Shown here piece by piece: positions 24,131 to 38,100 of a stretch of 64,000 nucleotides of DNA (position 1 is the first letter of the stretch; every line of letters begins with the position of its first letter). The DNA comes from Protonemura montana (lineage: Eukaryota > Arthropoda > Insecta > Plecoptera > Nemouridae). The stretch lies in the NCBI GenBank assembly GCA_947568835.1, contig OX387606.1, positions 11,346,001 through 11,410,000 of the forward strand. Reading direction: 5' to 3'. Both the position numbers and the translations under genes were made by a program. The notes under the pieces were generated by a model. It was not told where the DNA came from. It made no database searches and worked only from the letters and a program-made list of their open reading frames with translations.

Positions 24131-24549
24131 CTTATTTTAAACTGTCTTTGCGAAAAATAGCTGACAAATGACAATTTTACCGACAAAAATGGAGGATGCT
24201 ACTAAATGGAGTCACCGTCGTTTCGGGTGTTAAGAAATTAATTTCGTTCTTTTAGTTGAAATCTTATTTAAATTTTCATTTAACAAAAATCTCATCTCGT
24301 TCTTTATTGCAGATTACTAGCGTTTGAGACTGGCTTGGGCTCAACTAATTTCATTAATGTAAAACGTTACGATTAATATGCATGTATTGATATTTTGAGT
24401 CACAATTATTTAATTGAAGAGGTTTGTTAAAAAGGGCGGCCGCAAACGCAATCGGGTATCTTCCTCCGTTACCACGTGTTGCCGGCTCGTTTGCTCAGCA
24501 GAAAGTATAACATTAACGCTGGCCCTCTGACTTTACATTTGCACTCAAC
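24131..24549. mobile_element. Diverged copy of the 891-1311 MITE family
   Basis: Shares with the element at 891-1311 the order ACCGACAAAAATG, TGGAGTCACCGTCG, ACTAGCGTTTGAGAC, an internal ATT(A/G)ATAT region, GGCGGCCGC and the terminal TAACATTAACG to TTTGCACTCAAC (end at 24549). The left terminus is not recognisable and no target duplication was found, so the copy is old or left-truncated. Confidence 0.65.
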
Positions 24550-27500
24550 GGTAAAACAGTACAGGGAAGTTCTCAGCTGTTTCGCTTCGCAATATCGGTC
24601 GCTCATTGTGAGTTAACTCTCGTGTTAACCCAGAAATTATTCTGCGTGAGTAACAACGATGCCTTGAGTCGATCGAGCTGTGTTTTGATAATATATATAT
24701 TTTTTTTAATTTCTGTCTTGATGTTAGAGAATTTTTAGACTTTGCGAATCTTGATGGCGTTTAGGTATTTTGTGGTTGACATCTTGTTCGTGCACACCGG
24801 GACTGATCTGAGAAAGGCTGAACCTCGATCCTGCCATAACATTTTAGAACTGGAAGTATGTTAATTAGTACTACGTGAAGCCTGAGAATTTTTCTACGTC
24901 CTTGGAAATGGAAACAAGACACTGCTTGGTACAAAAATCAGATAGAACATTCTAATGATATTAAGTTCTACCAAAAAAGTATAATAAAGTATTTTTAAAG
25001 TTTAATCACTACTTTAATTACCTTCACACATATAAGCGTGTATTTTTTTTTGAATGGAAAGCCAGTTTTATCAAAATTGTACACAAATCTATTTGTCAGC
25101 GAAACTTTTGCTAATCTGACCGACGATTTTAGTCATTTCGAAAACACTGAAGCTTGTCCCCCATTTCGGCTTAATTTTCATTTGTCCACCAGAGTCGTTA
25201 CTGAATGTTATCAGTGTCCTCCCAAACTTTCTTACAGCGATGAGAAACTAAACAAGAATTTTACTAAGAAAAAATACGCAATTAACATCTTTCCTAGCTA
25301 AATATTTTTTGCTTGCCGCAAAGACATGCGCATTATTGCGCTGCGATGGGCATAAATTTCTAAGAAAAGCATCGTGCTTTCTTAATTGAGTCGTTAGTCT
25401 TTCGGAACGGGAGAAAATCTCGCGCTTATGAATATTCTAATGCAAGCAACTAACGGTTCAGTTAATTTCCTACCGGTACTGATAGCGGTTATACGCTTTC
25501 TAGCCACTTTCCTGCACAAAAACTATCAACTAGGTAATTTCGCACCGCGTGCTTTTACATTATAATGCAAGCCAAGGCAATGGAAATCTTAAAAAAGTAT
25601 TTCTCTCTGGACGACTAATTCTTAACCATTTAGCTACGAGAACGAGTCTCATCTTTTTAGCTCAATACTATGTCTTTGTTACGAAATTCTGTTTTTTTTT
25701 GTGACCGCCCAGTGTAAATAAGGGCCTTGCACCAGATTTTCCGCTTTTCCAATAAGCTTAAAACATCTCCACAATCATCTGGTCTCAACCTCCGCGCGTT
25801 TAATCTTCAAAGAGCATTCGCTTCTCTGTGCATCTAGGGATGGAGATTACTTATTATACTCTGCATCTCATATAAGCTTATATTTAGTTTCTTAAGGTTT
25901 CTCTGTCGGAGTTTCATCCACAACTTGCTGTATTTGTGTGTATAGTTTGCTCTACTCGCGTCGCGACTGCTTTCTAAGACATCAGTGAGACAATTATTTT
26001 CCAACCACCTCTCGGTCGCAAAACGTCGTTTACTCTTTTCCCGCTTCAGTTAACGTTCTTGAATGTCGGGTACCGATGACGCCGAGCGAATCAGATAACA
26101 CTCGCGAAAGGTAGTGCATAAAGAGTGCAAGTGTAAAGAGCAGAGCTAACTTATTCACATATTTCTAACCTCCCTTGTGTTGACGCCTTGTTATCTTGCT
26201 CCAGCGGAAAGACGCCAGATATTCAAATATTCAAACTGAATTCTCAACCAAACGCCCCCACTCCCCCTGCGAACCCACCCCATCGCCTTTTCCCCAATGT
26301 TCGCCCATTCCCGCTTCACGGAAAAGTTTATTTTCAAGAAATATTGTCAACCCAAGTGGGGGAAGCGTTTCTGCCTATGTCCTATGCACACAAGATTCAA
26401 CATTGATTTTCATAAATAATAATAGTAGATGTATAGAATCAACATCGGCCCCAGCGCACACATATACTGCAGAACGCGTTGGTACACCTTCTACTACCTA
26501 CCTCCACGCTACTGAAAATAAGACGTGGAAAATAAAGAAGTGGCAATCGGAGTGAGCGACGTGCTTAGAGGCAATGTGCCGAGTGATTCAAAGACGTCGG
26601 CGACGGCGTCGGCGTTGTCGGCGTCCCCTGAGCGATTCATCAGAAGTGGCTGTCAATAAATGTTTGATTTTAGTCGCCCCGTGCAACTGTGATGAAGTGT
26701 GATATAGATATGCCGTCTCGACTCTTCGTATTGCATTATACGTTTCATAAGATTTAGACGTTGAGAAAAGAACGATGGAGGTACGGTGCATTTCTTGGTC
26801 TCATTGGACTGCGAGGTCAACTGTATTGAAGAAAAACAGTAGATGTTTAAATATGATGAAGCCTTTAAGGAAGCCAATCGTACCAAAAAACAAAATCGTT
26901 TTATTTATTTAATCATTGTCTACTGTGTCATGGATGATTGACATTGAGTAGGGGAAGATTCTTTCCAATGACTGATTTCTTGAAATTTGTTTAAGACCCT
27001 CTTGAAGTCAGTTTTTTCTCTTATCGCGTGATTGAATTAAGTGCGAGGAATGGAAAGCATAGAAATATTTACATTTTACGGGAAAAAATCAAGGCATTGT
27101 AGCGTTGGTGTTTGTAAAAAATGATAGAAACTGACTATGCTGTAGATATGTGAATACATTTTAGTCGATCTGTTGGTACTTGGTAGGTACCCTTTTTATG
27201 AAATGAATGTTGGCAAGCGAAGCAAAGGTCTGAAAAATTCGACTTAAATTGCTTCCTTTGTCTACCACTTAATCGATTTTTATTGTTCCAAATTTAACGG
27301 AACGGTTGGGGGTTTTTTTTTTGTTGCAAAAAATGGGAATTATAAACGAGTTAAGACAAAAATAATACATCTTACCGCTTATTTGTGTTTCATAGTTATG
27401 CCCTTAGAAACTACTTTAAACATATTCTATGGGTCTACAGGTCTAAGAAAAATTGATAGAATTTTTACGTTTTTTGGCTTGCGTACTTCGAAAAAAAAAA

Positions 27501-30500
27501 CATGAAAATGATACATATACATATCTACAAATAACAAATAAATATACAAAAAAACACAGAGGAATTTTTAAATTTATTGTTTTGTTTTATTTTGTTTATA
27601 CGTCTTGTGTAGAAGTATCTAAACCGAAGCCAGCTGAAACCTCCAAAAACTTATTAAAAAGTCCATTTACTACTGGACACGCTATTTATTGCTCAGAGTT
27701 TCCTGGTAAGTTCTAAATAGTCTTCACATAAATTAAATATGATGAGGTAATAATCCCTTCAAGGCAAAATCGAGTACATAACTTTTGTTCTGACCCGAAG
27801 ACAAGTAACAATTCTTCGTGATCCCGTCTCTAATGATGGCGCAGATCTTTCTCCGGGACCTATGCAGAAGTAACTTGATTATTTAAGTAGTTGATTTCTA
27901 TGCGAATTAAGTTCACAAGGCGAATTCTTTCCCAGCTCACGACTTAAGCCAGCGGGCTTGCAGGGGAACAAATACGCAACGAGACGCGACTTTTAGTCGA
28001 AAATAGGATTGTCATAATTTTAAACTCGAGCTTCCTAATCTTTCAGCATCTTATCATACTTAAAAAGATGGCATAGGGATTTTATATTGTTTTCCGCAGA
28101 TGAATACTAACCTTTTTTGAGAAAATACGTGGAAAAGCAAAGATTTTTTTTGTTGGTATGCAGAATAATTTTTGACGTGGGTAGAACCGACCTTTAATTA
28201 TCATCAGAAATAATTGCTGTATTTGTTTTATTTGAGTAAAATACCATGATTGCTGACTATTTTTGATCCGAAGCCTCTGATCTGTAAACAGCATGTAATT
28301 AAAATCTCCCATTCAAACGAAAATTGCTGATGAAATTTACTCATCTCTTTGCGACAGCACACTTTTATTTTATTGCAATCTTCAAACGATATTTTACTTT
28401 CATTTAATATCCCAACTCTTTTATTATAAATATAAAATAAAAACGAAATGAGGCCGTCAAAAATCAGCCCAAGTTTTCATGCAATTTAAATGAATTCTCG
28501 GGGCAAATCTAAAAGAAACTCCACAACCGACCGCTTTTCACATTACTTGTTTAATTTGTCAATTTACGTTCATACAATTGTCCGCACAGTTAATGCGAGA
28601 AATAGTCACCGGGCGCGTTCTTAACTCTCAACTCTCCGACCACGACGCTCTGTCGTCCTTGATTGGACGCTCCCCGCCGTCGCGGCGTCAGCGTCCGCAC
28701 GCACTACACAAGCTTCCCCTGCGTCCCGCACTTGTGCCTTTCAAACAGAAATTATCGTGCCGCACGACCAAAGAAATGAAAACCATTACAGTTTGTTTCG
28801 GGGCGTAGATAAAAAGCAAAACTCGTGAGTTATTTCAATTTCCAATCTGTTTTTCCCCCCTTCCACTCACTGCAACCATTGAAATTCGCGTGGGCAATGT
28901 TAATCTCGTACCTTTGTCAGGTCGGGGTGTAGCGTCGAGACAAATTTCATTCTCTGGATTGATTAGATTTGCTGTCGCATCTGGTTTTCGAGAGAACTGG
29001 AGCTGGGTGGTGTTGTACACAAGATTGTTAATAGCTGCCTTATCTTATGTAATCATTGTAACCTTAATACGCTCTAACATTCAGTTCACTTTTCTGACTG
29101 TGAAATAGGTAAATTAAATATAATCGAAACATCAACTATTATCTGATATTCTTTCAGAATAGAATCGATTGTTCTTAAACTTGTTCTAAACGAGAAAAAA
29201 GAAAAAAAAAATCTACGAGATGTACACAAACTATGAAAAGCCAATCACAAGAACGATAACGAAACTTTTCCGATCATTTTGTTGCTATAAAAGTGTTGGA
29301 AACAGTAATTCAACGACGAGAGACGTGTACCTTCTATGATAGGTTGAATTCTGACAACCAAAATGTGCCTATCGTGTGTTATACCACATCGACATCCTCT
29401 TTTTTGCATAGGAGTATATAGACAATGCAATTCGCTCAAATTTCAAATGTAATTTACGTCAAATATAGGACTGCAAAGCAATTCTCTATTAACAAATCCA
29501 AGAGAATTGTTCCATTTTTCATGGATGTACCATTTCGTCCTAGTCGCTAGTCGTCGTAGCAGAGACGTAGGTTAGGTAAAATTTTCGCTGCCTGTCACGA
29601 CCAGAGTTTCTCAGTGAAACGTGACCTCGAACGTCTTAAAATGCTTCTGTCAATTTGTTTCCGAAGAGAGCTTGCATTTCAGTGCATGGGAGGTGGTAAG
29701 GCTAAGTGGGCCAGTCGAATTCAAATAACCGAAAACCAAATCTTGTTATGCAAAGAGGGTTATTTTATTAAGATTTCATTGAAACCAATTCATTTTGAAT
29801 GTAGGAACGTTAATGTGTAAATATACTACGAATATAATATTTGTTTCCATGAGTTTTGTAATAAAAAGCGTATCTAACACATTATTCCTTAATATAATGT
29901 AATACCTTATACATTCAAAGTGAATATTGTTATTTATATAGACATTATATAGTTAACTAACCTAAAAACAATGATTTTTTATTTATAAATACAGATTTGG
30001 ACTCAAAATTTTCATAATTTAACGTTTAACCCATAATCCATAACAAAACCTTTCTGATATTGATTGAACAATTCAGTGGAGGCGCCGATCTCGCTACCAA
30101 AGCATTGCATTCGATCGCTAGGAGTCGCTTCTCAGCTTTGTTTGCCGAGAGCTTGAATCTAGCCGTAATTAAAGCAAGCTGGAAACGCATGGCCATTATG
30201 CCCTGTGTTGTGTTGTGTGCCCAACAATTGTGATATCCCCCGTCCCAGGCCCTTTCGCCCCACCCGACGATTGAATTGCTGCACCTCTAATGGATGTGTG
30301 TTCGAGTCCCCAACGAGTCCACGGACCACTTTTCCTCGTCGATCTGTCATCGCATCGATGATGGCAACGTGGGACCGAAACAGGGCTCTGGTAGGCGAGG
30401 GAATTTTATGGCACGGTCGTTAGGGAATTGGTTTTTTGGTGTTCATAGCCTTTTAAACGACGTAAGGTGGTTTGGTGGGTCAATACGTGTGTAGAAATAA

Positions 30501-31458
30501 ACTCACTACCTACACAAATGTTAATTTATCTACTTGGTTAGATACCGATAAAAGTATCAGAGAATTTAGATTTTTTTCACGTTTACCTCTCGGGTTTCGA
30601 TTTTGTAGTTCCTTGACGAATATTTGAGATTAATTTTGAAAATATGGTAACCTAGAAGAATAGGGAATTTTAGTTATAGAGGAGAGGCAGATCTTGGGGC
30701 AGGGAGATCCAAGAGACATATATGTGTGAATTTTAATCTTCTCCAAATTTGAGTGAAACACTCAATTCGTACGTTCCCCGTTGCAGCATTTTTTTTTCAA
30801 ATTCATTTTTATTTGAAGCATTTTTTTAAATCAGTGACTATGTAATTCAACTGCAATGAAGTAAGCCAAAAATTGGGTAGCTAAAGTTTTATGCCTACCT
30901 TTCCCAATCGAGCTCCCAACCGTTTTTTGTGTGTGCTTTCACAATCATTATCGACTCGATACTCTGCAGAAAATGTTTATTACTGAACGGAATAGATGTT
31001 TAAAACACAACGATGCGAAAGGGGTCATCCCTAAACACCAATAACCACTATTAAAAATTATTCTTGCGAGAAGTTACAAAGATTACTTGGAGAAGATAGA
31101 CACTGGAACTGTAAGCAGTGCCTCTTAAATCCAATTACCTCCACTGTGCTCGACTTGACACACTCATTGCAATTGCAATGCTCATCGGTTCGAGACGGTA
31201 GGCAAGGAGGTTGTTGGTACTTCATTAAAATTTCCGCAGCAAGCCCAGTCAACGCACAGAGATTACCAAACGCTTACGGGCGAGTCGGGACGCCCACTCC
31301 ATACCCTCGCTAACAACGCTGATCGAAGGTTCGATTAATTGATTTCGCTGGACGCTGGTTTCAGTGACCGATCAAACGTTGGCATTGTCTAAAAAACAAA
31401 GCTAACGGACTCTTTCACTATTCCTTGTTTGCTCCCGTGGTGAAATAGGGGTGGGGGA
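24550..31458. other. Intergenic; CpG-rich islands at 26.1, 28.6 and 30.1 kb
   Basis: No gene supported. Regulatory-looking blocks: 25770-26120, 26440-26640 (with a GTCGGCGACGGCGTC tract at 26588-26618), 28490-28810 and 30080-30420. The island at 30.1-30.4 kb has a box-B-like TGTTCGAGTCCCC at 30298-30310, but no tRNA fold could be built. The rest is AT-rich with T and A runs. Confidence 0.35.
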
Positions 31459-31478
31459 GGGGGGGGGGGGGGGGGGGG
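31459..31478 (+). repeat. Poly(dG) tract, 20 nt
   Basis: Uninterrupted G run at 31459-31478, preceded by GGGG and GGGGG blocks from 31448. Capable of G-quadruplex formation. Length may vary or be misassembled. Confidence 0.9.
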
Positions 31479-32693
31479 AGCTGGTGAAACGTCTCGGGCA
31501 CAGAAAGATAAACAATGAAGGAAAAGTCGTTAAGGGTTGTCCATTACGCTGATCTTATCTATTAATAATGGCCTATTTTCCTTTCACTCTGTAATACTCT
31601 TCGGGGAGTTGCAGCTGAGGTTCTTGAGGAAGTCTTTGGGGCTGTATTGGAGCTAAGGCAGGATCTAACCAGGGAAGAAAAATTCTTACCTTTGTTTTCG
31701 ATGAGATTTCTGCTTGCGCCATGCGGCCGAAGGGCCTTGGGTTCGATGGTAAATCGAATGCTTAGAAGGGACTGACAATTCAGACGGTTAGCAGGATAGA
31801 TCATGTAATAACGTGATTTTTTTATGCCCAAGCAAAATATTGCTTGACACATTTCTGGTTAAATTCCGAATTCGTTCCCTAATTGCATTAAAAATTGCAA
31901 TTTTGAACCACTTTTATTATATGAATAAAATGGGCCACAATAGGCAAAGGCTCGCGTTTCTCCATAAATTGCAGGCAAACTTGACATCGGTTTATTCAAA
32001 TGTTAAACCATTTCTACAGCTAAAAACTAAGCGTGAATGGTCCCTTGCAGTTTGGTCCCAATATTTAAACGACGAATTGATTACCAATTATTCAATTCAA
32101 GTCAATTATGTTTTTATTTCCATCTCTTTTAATACAGACAAAAAAAATAACACTCTTGGTACATGGTAAATTTAAATGAGCATGGAAACAAGTCAAATAT
32201 ATTAGGTCTAAAAATTCTAGATAATAGCTAAACAATAATCACATTTACAATCCCTTGCTGATTCAAATTCGTCTATTGTATAAAAACCATGATTCAATAA
32301 AAAGGGTTTTGTCATTGTTTTAATTATTATTTTAATTATTATTATTATTATTTTAATTATTTAATTATTGTTTTAATTATTTCATAATTTTTTCTAGTAG
32401 TTTGTTAAAAATCTTTGCTCCTACGCTTTTTGGTGTATTTTAAGTAATTTTAAGTCTCGTTCCTGGCTGTCGGTAATTTTGCCCTCCTCTTCGATTAAAA
32501 ATTGTTGCTCAGGCAAAGATCTAAGCTTCTTTCAGCGGCGATAATTGCTGACAACCTGTACATTTGTGATCTTAACTTTTTTTAGGGATGCTCTTGGAGA
32601 TCAATTTTAAGTAACTGTTGATGCACGCTCAGCCATCGATTTGACTTCCTTACAAGTAACTGTTCTTTACTGAAAAATAACTACGTGACTGAA
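31479..32693. other. Intergenic, no gene; ATT-rich tract
   Basis: AT-rich. A TTAATTATT-type tract at about 32318-32382 is the main feature. The 118-codon frame at 31813-32169 is AT-rich, lacks splice or domain support and is probably chance. Confidence 0.35.
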
Positions 32694-32718
32694 GATATCG
32701 ATATCGATATCGATATCG
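32694..32718. repeat. (ATATCG)n with three overlapping TATCGATA sites
   Basis: The 25-bp run of ATATCG units creates three overlapping TATCGATA palindromes. In Drosophila TATCGATA is the DRE bound by DREF, and clustered CGATA is bound by the insulator protein BEAF-32. A simple microsatellite is the alternative. Confidence 0.85.
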
Positions 32719-35092
32719 AAGAGGCTCGTTATTGCTAACCATACTTGTCTCCTGATTGCCAAGAATTGCCTCCATTTTGGATATGCCACAAAATTAAATT
32801 CGAACCATATCTGTCCATCGCAACTCAGAGTTTAGCCTAACGAGACACGTGCTACGAGCTAAGCAAAATCATCTTGCCTCAAAACCTGCCCGCAAAAATA
32901 TAATTAGTTCAATTGAAAGTTTCCATGCAGAAGTGTTAATAAACAAGCGACGTGCGCCACGACGCGAATGTCTGGCGTAACTTTTCAAAACTATTCCACG
33001 GTGTCAGTCAATCAAACGATCAGGGGATTGACGGCGTCGTCGCTTTTCCCGCTCTTCTCGCCGCATCCGCGTAATTGTCGAGTTATTTTCATAGTCGTCG
33101 ACGACGGCGACGGCACCGTCCCCCGGGAGGCGTCTCTCTCCCTGAAGCGTCGTCGTCGTCGCCGTGGAGTCAGGATGAGTGACAGGGTTAGAGGAACGTG
33201 ACCCTAGACAGTGGGACAGGGACGCCGCTAGAACCGATTTATCTCTGTATTGTGTGAAACGGGTATTGGTTCTGTTGCTGCCTTTTAAACCGTCCCTCGG
33301 CCTTTTTTTGTGTCAAAGGAGCGCTGCATCAATTAGGATTCGCCCATTATTCCCTCGAGACATTCGCACAATCCTTCTCACGCGTTACCGTTACGACACG
33401 AGTGGTTATCGAACGGCGACTATATCGATTGGATTGGACAACCCGACTCGACAACTTGCGGTTATTTAATGAGAAATTCTCGCCAACGAAAAGTCTAGCT
33501 AAGCTCACACACAATGAAACTAGTATGTGTAGTGATTAACAAAAATCTCGCCTGGAGTTATTTTCATTTGTCATTTTGCGTGCGAACGGTCGGCGAAAGA
33601 CAACGGAAAAGCGCGTGAACCAGATAGTGTTTAAATCCACTGCCGAGATGAGCCAAATAGTTGACACCGCCGGAGCGATAAACAGCAAAGGTGCACGCGA
33701 CAGAAATATGAAAAAAGTACTATAATTTCATTCGCACCGGGGGCGAATTTGATTTACAACGACGCGGAAAGACTGATAACGTGGCTTCGAGATGGCCTTG
33801 CTCGACCTCGCGATATTTCAAACAGCACACATTGCTCCCCTTTTGCTCATCGCGATAGGTGAACCCCGCGTCTGGTATACACGTATGCATACACACGTGC
33901 CTCACCGTGTACCTAGCCATGCATAACCTGCATCGCATAGACAAGACTTGTACGACGCTACCATCGCTGCTATGAGACAAAGTATGCTTGCAATATTATC
34001 ACATTCAATTAATACCAGCATGACAAAGCGCTTGTCGACGAACAATGGCGCTTCTCTAGCGGTTAATGAAGAAACTAGGTGGTACAGAGAGCGACGTCGC
34101 TGGCGTCGCGCCGCCTGTATTCTTCTACACGACGATCGTGCTTCCTCGCTCTCTCTACGTTATTTCCGCGGCTGAACCGATGATGTTATCGCCGCCTCCC
34201 ACGGTACAGCCGATGGCGGCACAACGCCGTACCCTCGCCCGCATAATATGCGATGCACAGATGACTGGGCTTCGTAGATAACTTAACTGTTGTTAACCCC
34301 CACGCTTCATAGCTGGGGCTCTCGCGAATTTCCGCGCGCGACAAGAAAATTATCAGATGGCTTTTCGGTTAGCGGATGATTAGGGGGTGCGTACGCACTG
34401 ATTTGTATATGCTTCATGGATGGTGGATACCATGACATTGCTTCGAAAATATAACCTTTTTTTTCGTGTGGCCTTAGAACGATAACAAATTTTGACCTTA
34501 GATTTAAAAAAATGCATTACCTACTCTGTAAATACCTTTAGCCGCACTTCAGTAACTGAGTCTCCTTAGTTGTGGCTGCTCATATGTTTCACGCTATCCA
34601 CGTTAGATGTTCTGCTTAAGGGGGCGCACGCAGAGCGAGACGCCTAAATCGGTTCCGTAGAGCATTTAGTGCTAAAGTGAAATCGCGCGTGCGATGAAAA
34701 CTTAAATAGTCTGGCTGATATTGTATAACAAACTGTCTGTTTTGTCTTATTCATTGACAGCTGCCGGCTCTTGTTCTTCAATGATCCCTTTCTTTCCGTG
34801 CCATTCCCTCGGGTGTAGACTGAATAAATAGTATTGTAACGGCGAGAGCGGCGGTGCCTACTTTGATATCTCAATGGGAGAAATTTACGGCGACTTTTTC
34901 TTCTGTTTTATAGAGTACTTTATAAGTTTATTAGCTTAGGCTCGTTGGCGAATTCGACAAAGATTTAAGTGTTTCTGGTATATATGTGTGGAAGTATGCT
35001 AAAGAAAGGGAGAATGTGCTCTTGTAGTAAATCCACCCTCAACGACTTAATGAAACGGTGTTAAAGAAAATCCTGGCGTTCGAGTCTAGACC
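32719..35092. other. CpG-rich regulatory-looking block, no gene
   Basis: Between 32940 and 34340 the DNA is CpG-rich with GTCGTC/GACGAC runs (33080-33170). Frames occur on both strands without a dominant one. No exon recognised. The flanks are AT-richer. Confidence 0.35.
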
Positions 35093-35130
35093 TCGCGGGA
35101 AAGCGCGCGGGAAAGCGCGCGGAAAAGCGC
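35093..35130. promoter_or_regulatory. Three tandem 12-bp repeats matching E2F sites
   Basis: GCGCGGGAAA at 35105-35114 reads TTTCCCGCGC on the minus strand, a canonical E2F/DP site. A preceding CGCGGGAAA (35094-35102) and a following GCGCGGAAAA (35117-35126) give three near-perfect 12-bp repeats. Function is inferred from the motif only. Confidence 0.5.
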
Positions 35131-38100
35131 TGATTGACAAACACAATTGTCCTGTTTCCTCGTCGAGTTTCGTAAAGCGTTCATTCACTCGGAAAAATCA
35201 ACAAGACGCGTGGCTTGCATTTTCCGCATTGTTTTCTAGACAATTGTGCGAGCGCGTCGCTTTTCTTTCGAATAATAGCGGCTGAGTTTGTAGCTTTTAG
35301 GTGTGTGTAACACATTACATTTAGTAGGACGTTGTGGGAAGAGTCCGTGTAGTTGTTTGAGAGTGGCCAACTCTGAGCGAAAGGTTTACGTTCGTGGACG
35401 CCTTGTAAGCCTACAAGATTCAAATGTTTGATACTCTGATTCGCTGTTTCTCTTAAATTAGAATGGCTAATATCCACTAAAAGCAACACTCCTTGAACAA
35501 ATGTCTTCAATCGCATGGAATAGTTCCCATGTTTCAGCTTAAATGCTGCTTGATCCTTTTCAACTTTCACATATTGAAGCCGTGAAAAGTGACAGACATT
35601 GGTTCTGGAATTCGCCAGTTCACCAAATTTAAAATTTCAGTCAAAGTTCGCTAAGAGATGTTTTATTATAAAAAAAAAGTGTTGGAAAGGTGATAACCAA
35701 CTTCTAAAAGAATAACCACGACAAAATGGCACCCTCTGCGTCTGGCCACTCTCCTGCGGTGACCCTGACCCTCTAGACCTCTGCACGGACGACAAGAACA
35801 GGAATATTGATGAGCTCTCCCGTCCTCCGCGTGCCATGAATGTAAATAATCGTGTGCTTTTCGCGGCGTCCACCGGTCGACGTGACCAACTGGCTCCTTC
35901 GAGCGCCAACCGTTACCCACCCTGAGTTTCCTGCGCTGTAGCCTAGTAGCAATCACTTAGAGGGGCCTGCGTGGCCTATGTGGGTATGCGACGCGAAATG
36001 AGCTTGGCAGATCTGAGACGGCCGAAGAGAGCCAAAAATACTAGTGGGCGGTAAAAATAGTAATTTCGTACTTGTTTAGAACATACCAGCATTTGAAAGA
36101 TTTTTTTCTCTATTTTCTCTCTCCATTTGCGCATCTTTTTTATAATATCTTTTGAACAGTTTACCTGTTCACACACTAAAAAGGTTACTTCCGTAATTTA
36201 GACGTTACCTTAATACGCTCAACGAAAAACGTTTAAACTGAAAGGGTTTTCAAACTAATAGATTTTTTTTTACCTACCTCAAAAACAGATTGGTTGATGA
36301 CTTTCAAGCCACATGAAGTTAATTTCATTGTACCGCCAAGTTGATGCAAATATTCAATTAGAATGGTTTAAACTTGACTAAGATGTTTATTAGCAGACCC
36401 GGAAGGAGTGAATTTTTGGGAGGGGTCAGCTCAAATATGCATTTCCACTGATTTTTTTGCCAATACTTATTTTATGGTGTGCAGATAAACTCAGCCCCGG
36501 TAACACATTGCAGAAATAGCAAAAAGTGTAGTGTCAGTGGCTATAGTTTGGGAGTTGTTAAATGAAAATGTCACCAGAGATTATTGATAATTTTAAAATG
36601 TATCTATTTACTTATTTAAATTACAACATGCAGTAAATTTAATCGTCTTGCAATCATTGAATATTGTCAATTACATTAAAATAAATTTTGAAGATACCAC
36701 ATTTTTTTTTTAAATTTCCAAATCACTGTTTGGTTGAGTGATGGTTTATTATTACCTCTGTGGAGACTTAATTTAAGACAAGCTCACGAGCAAGCACGCT
36801 ATAACCTACAGCGAAGAAATATACTTTAAAGAGGAAAATTAATAATATAATAATTTTCTTACCGGCACTGCACTTTCTTGCTCTTAAGCGGATGCACTAT
36901 GCACGTTTGGCCATCGCCTGGGACCCCCAATGCACTATCCCAATGCACCCAGACATTCCATTATTGCATTACCATCCCGTCGTCAACCCCACAAAACTCG
37001 GCAAGATGCAGAAGAGTGTTCATTCATCATGCAAATTCAGATTAATTTATCTTTTACCGCGCGTCGGGCAAAAGTTCTGATTCAATTTCTAAATGAAATT
37101 AATTTACACTGGCAATTCTCATCTCTCCCGTGTGCGCCTTTTTTCACCGCTGTGTTTTAGAATTATTCTCCGTGGCACGCCAGAGATTTAGATTTATAAT
37201 TGGAAATGCAATTCATGGGATTTCATCCAAGTCGCCTCGGAAATGATGTCACCTGTCGACTTTCCACACAGCTTTTGTCGACTGTCCATCAAGCCTGGGT
37301 AGAATTATGTACCGCTTTGAAAATATGCAGCCCGACTTCATCCACGTTCAATTTATAAATGCGCTTGTAAAGATAGTCATCTAAATACATCCTAGCCAAT
37401 TACTGATATCGCATCATATGAATCCAGCTAGAAATATTTGTAGAGAACAGTACAGTGATTTCGAATGATCCAGCAACGCCGTCACATCTGCACACAACTA
37501 ATCAAAATGCAATCACAATCTCGCAAAGTTAACTCATCACGACGACGCTTATCCCTGTGATAATATCGTTTCAACGTTTTCCAGCAAAAGTCTCAATTTA
37601 ACTTTTCACCCAGGCCGCGTACCCAACGCAAGGCTTTTCGAAACAATCCTGCACATTTTAATCTTGCGCGAATGATCGCGAGTTAAAACGCTAAACGTTA
37701 CCCATTTCATCTCGGCAATCTGATTAAGGTCCAATCCCAACACTTTGGAAAAACGACCCCAGAATATCCGACAAGTCGAGCACCCTAGCGAAGATCTTCC
37801 AAAAGGTTTTTTTTTCATACAAAACCTGGAGTTGAAACAAGTACCTTCGGGCTCGCGCTTTGATCTTTTTAAATTTACTGCAAAGTTAAAGGATGGCGTT
37901 TGCCGAGAAAGTGGATAAACTGGAAGCCCGAAAGGAAAGGTAGATAGCAAAGGTGTATGTATCGTTGAGGGCTAAGAAGAGACTCTTTCTAGGCTGCGAA
38001 TTATTTCCAAAGGAAACTAGGCCTGGTCGGCTTCTCCTATAAAGGGCGAGTTCCGATTGACACTTAGCGATGAACTCGTCGGCGGGGACTTACTTTTAAA

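Noticed and set aside
35181-35570. 129-codon minus-strand frame
   Set aside because: No family similarity recognised and no splice or promoter support.
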